Shown: positions 1-9,219, numbered from the stretch's first letter. The stretch is DNA of 64,000 nt from JAWKJY01 sp041393535 (GCA_041393535.1 JAWKJY010000004.1:434001-498000), one strand, 5' to 3'. Notes: a model not told the origin generated them from the letters alone. Made by a program: numbers and translations.

Positions 1-1028
1 GCGGGCAGCTCGCGGCAGAAGGCCATGTCGTCCTCGAACCCGAGCGGCCGGACGTCCGCGAGGACGAAGTACGTCCCCTCGGGCACGAGCACGTCGAGGC
101 CGGCGCGCTCGAGGCCCTCGCAGAGGCGGTCGCGCCGGGCCCGGTACTCGGCGGCCAGCCCGGCGAGGAACGCGTCGCCGAGCCGCAGGCCGGCGGCGAC
201 GGCGAGCTGGAGCGGGGTGCCGCTGCAGAACGTCGTGAACTGCTTCGCCGAGCGCAGCGCGTCCGCGACGGGCGCGTTCGCGCACGCCCAGCCGACCTTC
301 CAGCCGGTGACGCTGAACGTCTTCCCGGCCGACGAGATGGTCACCGTGCGCTCGCGCATCCCCGGCAGCGTCGCGATCGGCACGTGCTCGACGTCGTAGA
401 CCAGGTGCTCGTAGACCTCGTCCGTGATCGCGAGCAGGTCGTGTCGGCGGCAGATGTCGGCGATCCCCTCGAGCTCCGCCCGCGAGAGCACGGTGCCCGT
501 CGGGTTGAGCGGCGAGTTGAGCAGGATGGCGCGGGTGCGCGGCGTCACCGCGGCCTCGATCGCGGCCGCGTCGACCTGGAAGCGCGGTGGCGCGAGGTGC
601 ACCGCCACCGCGACCGCGTCGGCCATGGCGATCGCGGGTCGGTAGCAGTCGTAGCACGGCTCGAGCACGATCACCTCGTCCCCCGGCTCGCAGAGCGCGA
701 GCAGCGCGCCGTGGATCGCCTCGGTCGCCCCCGCGAACGCCGTCACCTCCGCGTCGGCGTCGTAGCGCAGGCCGTAGTGGCGCTCCTGGTGCTCGGCGAC
801 CGCGCGGTTCAGGTCGGGCACGCCCTGCAGGCGGCCGTACTGGTTGTGCCCGGCGCGGATGGCCTCGATCGCGCCGTCGAGCACGGCGGGCGGCCCGTCG
901 AAGTCCGGGAAGCCCTGGCCCAGGTTGACCGCGTCGTGCGCCTGGGCGAGCGCGGTCATCTCCGTGAAGATCGTCGTGCCGAATCCCTGGAGGCGCGAGG
1001 CGAGCGGCTGCGGGCGGGACGGCTCCAC
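1..1028 (-). CDS. PLP-dependent class I/II aminotransferase, 3' end cut by window edge
   Basis: Fold-type I aminotransferase of the kynurenine/methionine aminotransferase or DapC-like group, transferring an amino group between an amino acid and a 2-oxo acid in the cytoplasm. Visible motifs are NLGQGFPDF near residue 35, the YGRLQGVPDLNRAVA substrate/PLP segment, NSPLNPTG near 171, ITDEVY near 201 (PLP-pyridine Asp) and SSAGKTFSVTGWKVGW, whose Lys near 236 should form the Schiff base. The GTG start gives the short basic leader usual in this family; a later ATG (about residue 24) would cut into it. The C-terminal part lies outside the window. It is divergent from a LysR gene, a common regulator-target arrangement. 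The exact substrate cannot be read from the sequence. Confidence 0.88.
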   Translation of the reverse strand, partial: MEPSRPQPLASRLQGFGTTIFTEMTALAQAHDAVNLGQGFPDFDGPPAVLDGAIEAIRAGHNQYGRLQGVPDLNRAVAEHQERHYGLRYDADAEVTAFAGATEAIHGALLALCEPGDEVIVLEPCYDCYRPAIAMADAVAVAVHLAPPRFQVDAAAIEAAVTPRTRAILLNSPLNPTGTVLSRAELEGIADICRRHDLLAITDEVYEHLVYDVEHVPIATLPGMRERTVTISSAGKTFSVTGWKVGWACANAPVADALRSAKQFTTFCSGTPLQLAVAAGLRLGDAFLAGLAAEYRARRDRLCEGLERAGLDVLVPEGTYFVLADVRPLGFEDDMAFCRELP

Positions 1029-1075
1029 GCGAGGAGTGTACGGGCGGCCGCTGCCGGGCTCGCGGGGGCCTGTCG

Positions 1076-1090
1076 ATAAGCTGGGCTTAT
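1076..1090 (+). promoter_or_regulatory. Candidate LysR-type T-N11-A box over the lysR start codon
   Basis: ATAAGC-TGG-GCTTAT is a perfect 6-bp inverted repeat that fits the LTTR consensus T-N11-A (T at 1077, A at 1089). It includes the ATG of the regulator and lies between the divergent aminotransferase and lysR genes, so it may serve autoregulation and control of the neighbour. Binding is inferred. Confidence 0.45.
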
Positions 1091-2036
1091 GCGACGCAGC
1101 AACGAGCTGGGCGCCGAGCGCACGGGCGCGGGCGCGCACCTGGACACGCGCCAGCTCGCCGCCTTCTGCACGGTCGTCGAGCTCCGGAGCTTCTCGCAGG
1201 CGGCTGCCCGGCTCGGCGTCAGCCAGCCGGCGGTCAGCCTCCAGATCCGCGCGCTCGAGGAGCGGCTCGGGCGGGTGCTGCTCGATCGCTCGGGGCGTCG
1301 GGTCGAGCCGACCGAGGCCGGCGAGCGGCTCTACCGCGGCGCGCAGCGGCTGCTGGCCGCCGAGCAGCAGGCGCTCGAGGAGCTCGCCGACGACGTCGAG
1401 GTGGGCGGCGTGCTCGCGATCGGCGCATCAACCGGGCCCGGCGCGACGCTCGTCCCGGTGCTGCTCTGCGAGCTGGCGGCGCGCCATCCCGGGGTCCAGG
1501 TCTCGCTGTCGGTCTGGGACACGCAGACGGTGATCGACCGGGTCGCCCGGCGGGAGCTCGAGCTCGGGGTCGTCGGCGCGCTGCGCCGGGCCCGCTCGCT
1601 CGCCTTCGAGCCCCTCGTGCGCGACGAGATCGTCCTCGCCGTCCCGCCGGGCCATCGCTTCGCGGGCCGGCACGTCGGGCCGGAGGAGCTCTCCGACGAG
1701 ACGCTGCTCGTGATGCAGGAGGGCGCGGGGGTGCGCCAGGTCGTCGAGGAGGAGCTCCGCCGGGCGGGCATGCGCCTGCGGCCGGGGCGGCGCGTCGAGC
1801 TGGGGCTGCAGGAGTCGGTCAAGGCGGCCGTCCTCGCCGGGCACGGGGTCGGCTTCATCTCGCGAACGGCCGTCGAGGCCGACGTCGCCTCGGGGACGCT
1901 CGCGGTCGCGCGGGTCGAGGGCTTGGCCCCCTCGCGCCAGATCTACGTCGTCCGCTCGGAGTCGCGCTTGCCGACCCGTGCGGCCGAGGCGTTCCTGGCG
2001 CTCGCGCGCGAGCGCCTGCCCGCCCCGGACGGCTAG
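1089..2036 (+). CDS. LysR-family transcriptional regulator
   Basis: DNA-binding regulator of 315 residues. The N-terminal winged helix-turn-helix is clear (LDTRQLAAFCTVVELRSFSQ, then AARLGVSQPAVSLQIRALEE near residues 40-57). The LysR effector-binding domain follows (TGPGATLVPVLLCEL, then ARRELELGVVG) and runs to the C-terminus. The ATG gives about 19 residues ahead of the usual LTTR start; no standard start codon sits exactly at the family position, so the ATG is kept. The effector domain resembles CysL/CbbR-like regulators only in general terms. It probably controls the divergent aminotransferase through the palindrome over its own start. Confidence 0.9.
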   Translation: MRRSNELGAERTGAGAHLDTRQLAAFCTVVELRSFSQAAARLGVSQPAVSLQIRALEERLGRVLLDRSGRRVEPTEAGERLYRGAQRLLAAEQQALEELADDVEVGGVLAIGASTGPGATLVPVLLCELAARHPGVQVSLSVWDTQTVIDRVARRELELGVVGALRRARSLAFEPLVRDEIVLAVPPGHRFAGRHVGPEELSDETLLVMQEGAGVRQVVEEELRRAGMRLRPGRRVELGLQESVKAAVLAGHGVGFISRTAVEADVASGTLAVARVEGLAPSRQIYVVRSESRLPTRAAEAFLALARERLPAPDG

Positions 2037-2038
2037 GC

Positions 2039-5000
2039 CTACGCGCGCCGCTCGACCGCGACCAGCCGGTCCTTCCGGTCGACGGCCGCCGTGTCGACGC
2101 CGCCCCCGCCGTTCACCGTGTCTCGCTTGCCGTCCCTCGCCCGCAGCGTGTCCGCGCCCGCGCCGCCGAGCAGGACGTCGAGGCCGGGCCCGCCGACCAG
2201 CAGGTCCTTGCCTGCGCCGCCGACGAGCCGGTCGGCGCCCTTGCCGCCCCGCAGGACATCGTTCCCGCCGAGCCCGGTCAAGACGACCCGCCCGGGGAAC
2301 CGCGTGGCCGTGAGCACGTTCCGCCGCGGCCCGCCGGTCAGCCGGGCGGCCTCGATCGAGGCGAGCGCGTCCGTGCCGAGCCCCGTCAGCGTGGTCGGGC
2401 CGAGCGTGAGGCTGCCGGTCGTCCGCTCGACGAGCGTGTCGCGCCCGTCGCCGCCGTCGAGGAGGTCGTCCCCCTGGCCGCCGCCGAGCCGATCGTCGCC
2501 CGCGCCGCCGAGCAGCTCGTTCGCGGCGTCGTTGCCGGCGAGCACGTCGGCGAACGGCGTCCCGACCAGGCGCTCGATCGTCCCGGTCAGCATCAGCGCG
2601 TCGCCGGCCGCGTCGAGCTGCTGGCGCTGGCCCGAGGCCCGCGCGAGGTCGACGGCGACGCCGGTCGCGTACGAGGAGAGGTCGAGGGTGTCCCGTCCGT
2701 CCTCGTCGAGCACGGCGTCCTGGCCGCCTCCCGGCAGGTAGAGGTCGTCGCCCGCGCTGCCGTGCAGGAGGTCGTCGCCCTGGCCGCCCTCCAGCACGTC
2801 GTCGCCGCTGCCGCCCTGGAGCACGTCCGGACCGGGCCCGCCGGCGAGCCGGGCGCCCGTCTGGGCGGGCGTGGTCAGGATGTCCCCGGCGGCGCCGCCG
2901 AGGACGGCCTCGAAGGCCGAGACCCCGCTCGTCGCGCTCGCGTCCCCGTTCCCGAGGTCGACCCGGACGGGCTGCTGCCAGTCGCCGTAGTCGAGCGTGT
3001 CCTTCCCGGAGCCGCCCGCCAGGGAGCCCGACACGAGGACACCGTCCGCGAACGAGATAACGTCGTCGCCGGCCCCGACGTCGACGACGATCGTCAGCGA
3101 CCCCGCGACGCGCACCCGGTCGCTCGCGGCGCCCGTGAGCAGGAAGCCGGCGGCCACGTTGCGGAAGGTGATCGAGCCGCCCGGCCCGAGCAGCGTGTCC
3201 CCGGGGGCGGCGCCGATCGTGGTCGCGTCGAGCGTGGCCGTGACCGGGCCGGGCGCGGCGCGGTCGTCGACCACGAGCGAGTTCTCGCCGGCCGCACCGT
3301 CCACGACGATGCCGCCGCCGATGCCGGCGACCGACTGGCCGTCGCCGACCGCGACCACGTCGTCGCCGCCGCCCCCGGCGACCGAGGTCGTCGTCCCCGC
3401 CGCCGTCGAGGCGATGCGCACCGCGTCGTTGCCGTCGCCGAGCCTCACGTCGACGGTCTCGACGGCCGTGCTCGCGAGCGCCCCGCCGGGCGCGAACAGG
3501 GTGTCCGTCGGGCCGGCGCCGTAGGAGCCGGCTGCCAGGGTCGCGACGTTCGCGGCGGGGTCGCCGGCGTCGTCGACGGTGACCGTGTCCGTCCCGGTGC
3601 CGCCGTCGACCGTGACCGACGCGGTGATCCCGTCCAGCTTCGACGCGGCGCTGCCGATCGCGATCGCGTCGTCGCCGTCGTTCCCGCGCACCGTCAACGG
3701 CTTGCCGACGGTGCGGACGAAGACGCGATCGGCCCCGTCCGCGAGGTCGAGGACGACGGCGCCCGCTGGCGCGTCGACGCTCACCTGCTCGGCGAGCGCC
3801 GGGGAACCCGAGGTGGTGAGGGTGAGGTGGTTCGTCCCGCCGGTCGCGCTGAGGACGATCGGCGTCGCGTCGGCCGGGCCGGCGAGCCCGGCGATCCCCG
3901 TGGCGTCGACCGTGGCGCTCGCGTTCGCGCCGGCGCCGGTCTCGTCGAGGTCGGAGACGAGGATCGCGTTCGCGCCGCCGCCGCCGTCGATGCCGAGCTC
4001 GCCCGCGATCCCGTCCAGGTCGCCCGTCGTGCCGCTGCCGTCGGAGGAGACGCGGACGACGTCGTCTCCGCCCGTCCCGTAGACCGCGGTGATCAGCCCC
4101 GGCAGCGTCGACTCGATCGCGAGCGTGTCCGCCAGGCCGGTCGCGCGGACCGTGACGCCGCCCCCGAACGTCCCGGTCGCCGAGTAGGCGATCGGCACGG
4201 GCGCGAGGCCGGTCAGCGCGGACGCGGTGATCACGGCCTCGTCGGCCGCGCTGGCGTCTCGGTCCGAGACGATGAGCGTGTTCGTGCCGGTGCCGCCGAG
4301 CAGCTCGAGCGAGCCGTCGATCCCGTCGAGGTCGCCGCTGAAGCCGCTCCCGTCGGACGACACCTGGAACACGTCGCCGCCGCCGTTCGCCTTCAACACG
4401 GTCTGCGCGCCGGCGGCGGTCGAGCGGACGCGGACGATGTCGCCGCTCGGGCTGCCGTTCAGCTCGATCGCCTCGAAGCCGGCGTACGCGAGCCGCCCGT
4501 TCGCGCCGAAGTACGTGTCGTCACCCTGGTCGCCGATCGCGTCGGCGGCCACGCTGACCACGTCGGGCGAGGAGTCGCCGAAGTCGTTCAGCGTCACGCC
4601 GTCCGTCCCGCTGCCGCCGTCGGCGTCGACGAGCGCCGTGATCAGCGAGGCACGGTTCGCGGGCGCGCTGACGGTCGTCCCGAGCACGAGCGCGTCGTCC
4701 CCCGGACCGAGGTCGATCGAGGTCGCCCGCTCGACCGAGTCGACGGTGACGCTGTCGCCGAGGTCGCCGAGCGCGAGCTCGATCGTGGCGACGCCCGTCT
4801 GCGGGCAGGTCAGCGTGCCGGCGCCGGCGCTGCAGCCGTGCCCACTCGCCCCGCCCGTGAGGGTGATCGTGCCCTCGCTGCCGTCGGTCAGCGTGATCGT
4901 CCCGCCGGCGACCGAGAGCGTGACGACGTTCGCGACCGAGCCGGCTGCCGTGTACGTGAGCGCGCCGCCTCCGAAGTCTGCCGTCGCCGCGCTCGCGCTG

Positions 5001-5077
5001 CCCGCGGCGCACGCAGCGGCCAACGCGGCCGCGAGGGCCGCGCCCAGTTGGCGCGGATGGCGGCGGTGCGGCGCCAT
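2039..5077 (-). CDS. Secreted RTX-like calcium-binding repeat protein
   Basis: A protein of about 1010 residues with a Sec-type signal peptide (MAPHRRHPRQ, then an Ala-rich stretch ending AGSASA). The N-terminal and middle parts hold long beta-repeat units of the type GGGDDVVAVGDG and DADGGSGTDGVTLND. The last third carries dense RTX-like nonapeptides (for example GGSGDDVLEGGQGDDLLHG and GGAGKDLLVGGPGLDVLLGG), which in RTX proteins bind Ca2+ and fold as a beta-roll. No catalytic domain or LPXTG anchor is visible. An in-frame GTG lies 30 nt upstream, but the ATG gives the clean signal peptide. It is paralogous in style to the protein encoded at 6825-9110. Likely an extracellular or cell-surface structural protein; the exact role is unknown. 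Confidence 0.8.
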   Translation of the reverse strand: MAPHRRHPRQLGAALAAALAAACAAGSASAATADFGGGALTYTAAGSVANVVTLSVAGGTITLTDGSEGTITLTGGASGHGCSAGAGTLTCPQTGVATIELALGDLGDSVTVDSVERATSIDLGPGDDALVLGTTVSAPANRASLITALVDADGGSGTDGVTLNDFGDSSPDVVSVAADAIGDQGDDTYFGANGRLAYAGFEAIELNGSPSGDIVRVRSTAAGAQTVLKANGGGDVFQVSSDGSGFSGDLDGIDGSLELLGGTGTNTLIVSDRDASAADEAVITASALTGLAPVPIAYSATGTFGGGVTVRATGLADTLAIESTLPGLITAVYGTGGDDVVRVSSDGSGTTGDLDGIAGELGIDGGGGANAILVSDLDETGAGANASATVDATGIAGLAGPADATPIVLSATGGTNHLTLTTSGSPALAEQVSVDAPAGAVVLDLADGADRVFVRTVGKPLTVRGNDGDDAIAIGSAASKLDGITASVTVDGGTGTDTVTVDDAGDPAANVATLAAGSYGAGPTDTLFAPGGALASTAVETVDVRLGDGNDAVRIASTAAGTTTSVAGGGGDDVVAVGDGQSVAGIGGGIVVDGAAGENSLVVDDRAAPGPVTATLDATTIGAAPGDTLLGPGGSITFRNVAAGFLLTGAASDRVRVAGSLTIVVDVGAGDDVISFADGVLVSGSLAGGSGKDTLDYGDWQQPVRVDLGNGDASATSGVSAFEAVLGGAAGDILTTPAQTGARLAGGPGPDVLQGGSGDDVLEGGQGDDLLHGSAGDDLYLPGGGQDAVLDEDGRDTLDLSSYATGVAVDLARASGQRQQLDAAGDALMLTGTIERLVGTPFADVLAGNDAANELLGGAGDDRLGGGQGDDLLDGGDGRDTLVERTTGSLTLGPTTLTGLGTDALASIEAARLTGGPRRNVLTATRFPGRVVLTGLGGNDVLRGGKGADRLVGGAGKDLLVGGPGLDVLLGGAGADTLRARDGKRDTVNGGGGVDTAAVDRKDRLVAVERRA

Positions 5078-5137
5078 GCACCAGGTGATCGGCCGACGCT
5101 CGGCCACCAGGTGTGCGGCGCCCGAACGAGGACGCGG

Positions 5138-6355
5138 TCAGCGAACGCCCGCGGCGGCCCGCTCGTAGAGCGCGAGCATCCGCGGCATCACGACCTCGAG
5201 CGCGTACCGCTCGCGCACCGTGCGAACGGCGGCCTCGCGGACGTCCGCGTAGTCCTCGGGCGCCTCGAGCACCTCGAGCGCGGTCGCCGTGAGGCCGTCG
5301 ACGTCGAAGAAGTCCCGCAGCAAGCCGTTCTCGTTGTGGCGGATCACCTCGCGCACGGGTGCGGTGTCCGACCCGAGCACGATCGCGCCGCAGGCGAGGG
5401 CGTCGATCATCGACCAGGAGAGCACGAACGGCACGGTCAGGTAGACGTGCAGGTCGCCGAGCGAGAGGATGCGGGCGAGCGCGTCCGGCGGCACGTTGCC
5501 GAGGAAGCGGATCCGCTCGAGGTCGTACGCGTCCTGCGCGAGCACGTGGTCGCGGAACGAGCGCCCGCCGGTGAAGCGCAGGTCGCCGCCGTACGCGACG
5601 CGGTCGGAGCCGACGACGAGGAAGACGACGTCGTCCCGGGCCTCGCAGATGCGCTTCGCGACGCGCATGAAGACGTCGAAGCCGCGCATCGCCTCGAAGC
5701 CGCGCGAGCAGTACGTGACGACGCGCGCCCCGTCGGGGATGCCGAGTTCGGCCCGCAGCGCCGCCGCGTCCTCGCGCGGACGCCAGAACGACGTGTCCAC
5801 CCCGTCGTGGACGGCCTCGAGCTTCGGCCGGTACGCGTCCGGGAAGAGCGAGAGCTGGAACTCGGTCGGGCAGTAGCCGGCGGCGCAGTACTCGAGGTCG
5901 AGCATGATCATCGCGTTGCGCGCGCGCGCCCGGAGGACGTCCTCCTCGGTCGGCGGGAACTCCGGCCGGAAGTCCATGTCGCAGTCGTGCGGGCGGTAGA
6001 AGTACTCGAAGAGGTTCACGATCGGCGCCTGCGGGAAGAGCTCGGTCAGGAACAGCGTCGAGCCGAAGCCGGAGTGGCCGACGATCAGGTCGGGTGCGAG
6101 CGAGTTGCGCAGGCCCTTGAGCGCGTCGTAGACGCCGGCGGCGTGCCAGGTCGCGTTCTCGAAGGTGCGCGAGAAGTAGTGCGTCTGGTCGGTCGCCCCG
6201 CCGGTCGTCCGGTACTGCACCTTCCGGATCCCCTCGACGACGCCGGGCGGCGTCTCCGAGACGAAGGTCGCCTTCCAGCCGCGCTCCCTGACGAGATGGC
6301 CCGCGATGTGGCCGAACTGCGCCGGGAAGTTCTTGTGGACGAAGAGGACGTGCAC
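5138..6355 (-). CDS. Glycosyltransferase, GT4 family with PF12000-type N-terminus
   Basis: GT-B glycosyltransferase of 405 residues. The start MHVLFVHKNFPAQFGH is typical of the family 4 group 3 N-terminal domain. The C-terminal Rossmann domain has GARVVTYCSRGFEAMRGFD near residue 215, VGSDRVAYGG, and a nucleotide-sugar region FVLSWSMIDALACGAIVLGSD with the EVIRHNENG segment. There is no signal peptide, so it is a cytoplasmic or membrane-associated enzyme using an NDP-sugar. It ends about 60 nt upstream of the RTX-like gene on the same strand, so the two may be co-transcribed and it may glycosylate a surface product. Donor and acceptor cannot be read from the sequence. Confidence 0.85.
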   Translation of the reverse strand: MHVLFVHKNFPAQFGHIAGHLVRERGWKATFVSETPPGVVEGIRKVQYRTTGGATDQTHYFSRTFENATWHAAGVYDALKGLRNSLAPDLIVGHSGFGSTLFLTELFPQAPIVNLFEYFYRPHDCDMDFRPEFPPTEEDVLRARARNAMIMLDLEYCAAGYCPTEFQLSLFPDAYRPKLEAVHDGVDTSFWRPREDAAALRAELGIPDGARVVTYCSRGFEAMRGFDVFMRVAKRICEARDDVVFLVVGSDRVAYGGDLRFTGGRSFRDHVLAQDAYDLERIRFLGNVPPDALARILSLGDLHVYLTVPFVLSWSMIDALACGAIVLGSDTAPVREVIRHNENGLLRDFFDVDGLTATALEVLEAPEDYADVREAAVRTVRERYALEVVMPRMLALYERAAAGVR

Positions 6356-6824
6356 GGCGCCCGATTATCGCCGGCCGGGCCCCCCGAGCCGCGGCCTCGG
6401 CGTGCGGAGCACGGCCCGGGAAGGGCGAGCTCGGTGCCCCGCGACGGTCACGTCACGCCCCCGAGGGGGTGCGCCTCCCCGTCCCGGCAGCGGGTGGCCC
6501 GGCGCCGATCTCGTCGCAGCGGCGCGGGTCGCGACCTCGGCTCGCGTCGGGGCGGACGCCGCGCCCCCGGGTCGGGCCCGTGGGCGCTCCCGACGAGACG
6601 CGCCGCGGGCCGTGCGACCCGCCCGCCCGACGCCTGGCGACCCCGCGCCGGCACCGCCGCCGCGCCCGTGGAGCGACCGTCACGCTTCCGACACGAAGCC
6701 GTTACACACGCGTGTGCGCTCGGCGCGTACCCTCCCCCGGGCGGTGGGTGGGGGGCGCGTACCCTGGCCCGGAGTCGCGCGAGCGGCCGGCCGGCGCGGG
6801 GGCGCCCCGCGTGCCGCGGCAGGG
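6356..6824. other. Non-coding interval between two minus-strand genes
   Basis: About 470 nt with no supported gene. It should contain the promoter of the minus-strand glycosyltransferase. On the plus strand it holds a member of the repeated promoter-leader family (from 6701), including a perfect 12-bp palindrome CACACGCGTGTG at 6705-6716 and a TACCCT box at 6728. The plus-strand leader would run into the 3' end of the converging repeat-protein gene. Confidence 0.6.
6701..6780 (+). repeat. Promoter-leader repeat element, copy 1
   Basis: The first 34 nt (GTTACACACGCG, then TACCCTC at the end) align gap-free with the elements at 18580, 39003, 42457 and 61487. They share ACGCG about 15 nt before a TAnnnT hexamer and a GGCGGTGGGTGG run just after it. 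No small ORF is evident downstream. Confidence 0.5.
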
Positions 6825-9110
6825 TCAGCGGCGCTTCAGCGTGGCGCGCGAGGTCGCCACGCGCTGCTCGCCGCGGGCGTCGCGCACGGTCGCCCGGACG
6901 GTGACGGCGAGGCGCGCGTGCGATCCGACCGCGGCGCGGCCGGCCTTCGTCAGCCGCAGGGGGACGCTCCCGGTCACGCCGGCGGGAACGCCCCGGATCC
7001 GGCCGGCCGCGACGACGATCGTCTTCCCGCGCGGCGCCTTCCGCGCCGTGCGCGTGCCCTTGCGCGGCAGCACGGCCGTGATGCGGAGCGACCCGGTGCA
7101 GCTGCCGATCGCGGCCTGGAGGCAACGGATGCCGACGCGGACCGCGCGGTTGCGCGCGACGAGCGTCAGGGCGCCGAGGCGCGTCAGCGTCCGCGGCGTC
7201 GGCTCGGTCGCCGGGGGCGGCGGCGCGGGCGGGGGCGGGCAGGGCGGCCCCTCGATGCCGCTGTAGAGAACCGTCTCGCCGCCGAGCACCGCGCTCGCCG
7301 GCCCGATCGTCACGCCGGTGCAGTCCGCGAGCGCGAGCGAGTCCGAGCCGTCCGGGCCGCTGTCGGCGACCGTCGTCGTGCGCGAGCCGGAGCCGACGAG
7401 CGCGACGGTGTAGGCGTCGCCGCCGCCGCCGCCGTCGAGGGTCGCCTGCCCCGGCCAGCCGGCGAGCGAGAGCGCGTTCGCGGCGGAGCCGCCGGAGAGG
7501 CTCGCCTCCTCGATGCTCCAGAGCGTGTCCTGGCCGAGGCCGGCGAGCGCGCCCGGGGAGAGCGCGAGGTCGACGTCCGCCTGCTCCGCGAGCCGGTCGA
7601 CGCCCGGCCCGCCGACGAGGAGGTCGGCCCCGCCGCCGCCCGTGAGGACGTCGGCGCCGCTGCCGCCGACAAGGGTGTCGCCGCCCTGCGATCCGACGAG
7701 CGTGGTCGGGCGGCCGAAGCCCGACGCGTCGACGACGCCGGGGCCGTCGGTCGTGAGCACGGCCTCGTCGATCTCCTGGTGCGCCAGGTCGGGCTTCCCC
7801 ATCGCGGAGAGCGACGTGGCGTCGAGCCGTGGCGAGCTTCCCTGGAAGACGAGCCGGTCGATCTGCGACGCGCCGCCGGTGACCGTGCCGCCGCCGGTCG
7901 CCTGGACGGTCGTCTGCCCGCCGAAGGCGGACACGTCGATCGCGATCGACGCCGCGGTCGCGACGATGCTCGCCAGCTCGACGGAGGTCAGCGTGTCGGT
8001 CTCGCTCCCGGTCGCGAAGGACGCGCCGGTGAGCGTTGCGCCTGCCGTCACGGTCGCGCGCAGCAGGTCGAGCCCCCCGCCGCCGACGACGGTGTCGGAG
8101 CCGCCGCCGGGGTCGATCGTGTCGTTCCCCGCGCTGCCGAGCAGGCGGTCGCCGGCCCCGGCCCCGAAGAGCCCGACGCGCCCCGTGAACGCCGAGCCGT
8201 CCAGGGTGTCCGACCCGGCCGTGCCCGTCAGGTTCGCCTGCTCGAAGCCGTCGATCGAGTCGAGGCCCGCGCCCGTCAGCGTCGAGTCGGTCAGCGTCAG
8301 CGCCTGGCCGGTCTCGTCGAGGCTGTCGTCCGTCCCCGGGCCGGCCAGCAGCGTGTCGTTCCCGAGCCCGCCGGTGAGGGCCGCCCTGCCCGGGAAGCCG
8401 CTCGCGTCGAGCCTGTCGGCCCCGGAGCCGCCCGAGGCGTCGACGGACTCGACGCCGTCGAGGACGTCGCTGCCCTCGCCCTGCGCCGCCGTGGCGGTGA
8501 TCGTGTACGAGCCGGTCGCCTGGAAGAAGACGCGGTCGACGCCCGAGCCGCCGACGATCGTGTCGTCGCCCGGGCCGGGGCGGAGGAAGTCGTCGTCGGC
8601 GCCGCCGTCGAGGCTGTCGCCGCCCCCGCCGCCGTTCACGTTGTCGCGGCCGCCGCCGCCGAGGAACGTGTCCGAGCCCGCGCCGAGCGTGACGTCGTCG
8701 CCGATCGCCGAGCCGACGACGCGGCTCGCCTCGACGCTGCCCGTGACGGTCACAGTCCGGAGCGCCGGGAATCGCTGCTGCGTCACGCCGGTCAGGTCGA
8801 TCGTGTCGCCGCCCGGGCCCCCCGTGACGGAGACGGCGGTCACGAGCGAGCAGGGCGACGCCTCGGGGACGGGGTCGGCGCCGTTGACGTGGACGAGCCC
8901 GTCGTCGCACGTGACCACGATGGTGTCGGCTGCCGTGCTCTGCACCGACAGCGTCGTGCCGGCGAGCCCCGACGACACGGCGCCGCGCGCATCGAGCGGC
9001 CCGACGAGGGCGGCGAGGGCGGCGAGCGCGAGCCCCGAGCCGAGGGCGAGTCGCCCACCCGGTCGGTCGACCCGCAGCAGGCGTCCGGTGACGGGTTCGA
9101 GGGCCAGCAT
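6825..9110 (-). CDS. Secreted RTX-like repeat protein with C-terminal Ig-like tail
   Basis: About 761 residues. An N-terminal signal peptide (basic MLALEPVTGRLLRVDRPGGR, then a hydrophobic LALGSGLALAALAALVG run) precedes blocks of RTX-like repeats such as GGGGGDSLDGGADDDF, GSAGNDTIDPGGGSDTVVGG and GSQGGDTLVGGSGADVLTGG. A Pro-rich linker (CPPPPAPPPPATEPTP) leads to a C-terminal beta-type domain of about 120 residues with basic LTLVARNRAVRVGIRC and GSVPLRLTKAGRAAV segments, which in Solirubrobacterales-like proteins is a frequent surface tail (family knowledge, not checked). The ATG at 9110 has GGAGG immediately before it, an unusually close spacing; upstream in-frame starts would break the signal peptide and overlap the divergent gene. 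Extracellular; function unknown. Confidence 0.78.
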   Translation of the reverse strand: MLALEPVTGRLLRVDRPGGRLALGSGLALAALAALVGPLDARGAVSSGLAGTTLSVQSTAADTIVVTCDDGLVHVNGADPVPEASPCSLVTAVSVTGGPGGDTIDLTGVTQQRFPALRTVTVTGSVEASRVVGSAIGDDVTLGAGSDTFLGGGGRDNVNGGGGGDSLDGGADDDFLRPGPGDDTIVGGSGVDRVFFQATGSYTITATAAQGEGSDVLDGVESVDASGGSGADRLDASGFPGRAALTGGLGNDTLLAGPGTDDSLDETGQALTLTDSTLTGAGLDSIDGFEQANLTGTAGSDTLDGSAFTGRVGLFGAGAGDRLLGSAGNDTIDPGGGSDTVVGGGGLDLLRATVTAGATLTGASFATGSETDTLTSVELASIVATAASIAIDVSAFGGQTTVQATGGGTVTGGASQIDRLVFQGSSPRLDATSLSAMGKPDLAHQEIDEAVLTTDGPGVVDASGFGRPTTLVGSQGGDTLVGGSGADVLTGGGGADLLVGGPGVDRLAEQADVDLALSPGALAGLGQDTLWSIEEASLSGGSAANALSLAGWPGQATLDGGGGGDAYTVALVGSGSRTTTVADSGPDGSDSLALADCTGVTIGPASAVLGGETVLYSGIEGPPCPPPPAPPPPATEPTPRTLTRLGALTLVARNRAVRVGIRCLQAAIGSCTGSLRITAVLPRKGTRTARKAPRGKTIVVAAGRIRGVPAGVTGSVPLRLTKAGRAAVGSHARLAVTVRATVRDARGEQRVATSRATLKRR

Positions 9111-9165
9111 CCTCCGCGCGCCCCGGGGGCGTAGCCGCAGGGTACCGATCGCGTGCTCCGGCCGG

Positions 9166-9212
9166 CTATCGGATAATCGATTCCAATAGCAGCAATAAGC
9201 GCCTGCTAGACT
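9166..9212 (+). promoter_or_regulatory. Promoter and operator-like palindrome of the sulfur operon
   Basis: CTATCGGA-TAATCGAT-TCCAATAG (9166-9189, 7 of 8 arm pairs) lies in a locally AT-rich patch and covers the expected -35 position. TAGACT (9207-9212) is the -10 box, and only 7 nt separate it from the ATG, so the mRNA is probably leaderless. Operator function is inferred. Confidence 0.5.
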
Positions 9213-9219
9213 TCGCGCG

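Noticed and set aside
2100..4900. Short repeated DNA units resembling a tandem repeat or CRISPR array
   Set aside because: The periodicity follows RTX-like codons of the secreted protein; units are not identical and there are no unique spacers.
6453..6683. Possible minus-strand ORF in the interval before the glycosyltransferase
   Set aside because: Arg/Pro-rich text without a start signal or family motif; typical of GC-rich non-coding DNA.
2762..6904. Very long open frame (about 1380 codons) on the plus strand across the repeat-protein and glycosyltransferase genes
   Set aside because: It is an antisense shadow: in very GC-rich DNA the complementary frame of a gene often lacks stops. Its product is Arg/Asp/Gly-rich without motifs, while the minus strand has signal peptides and family motifs.
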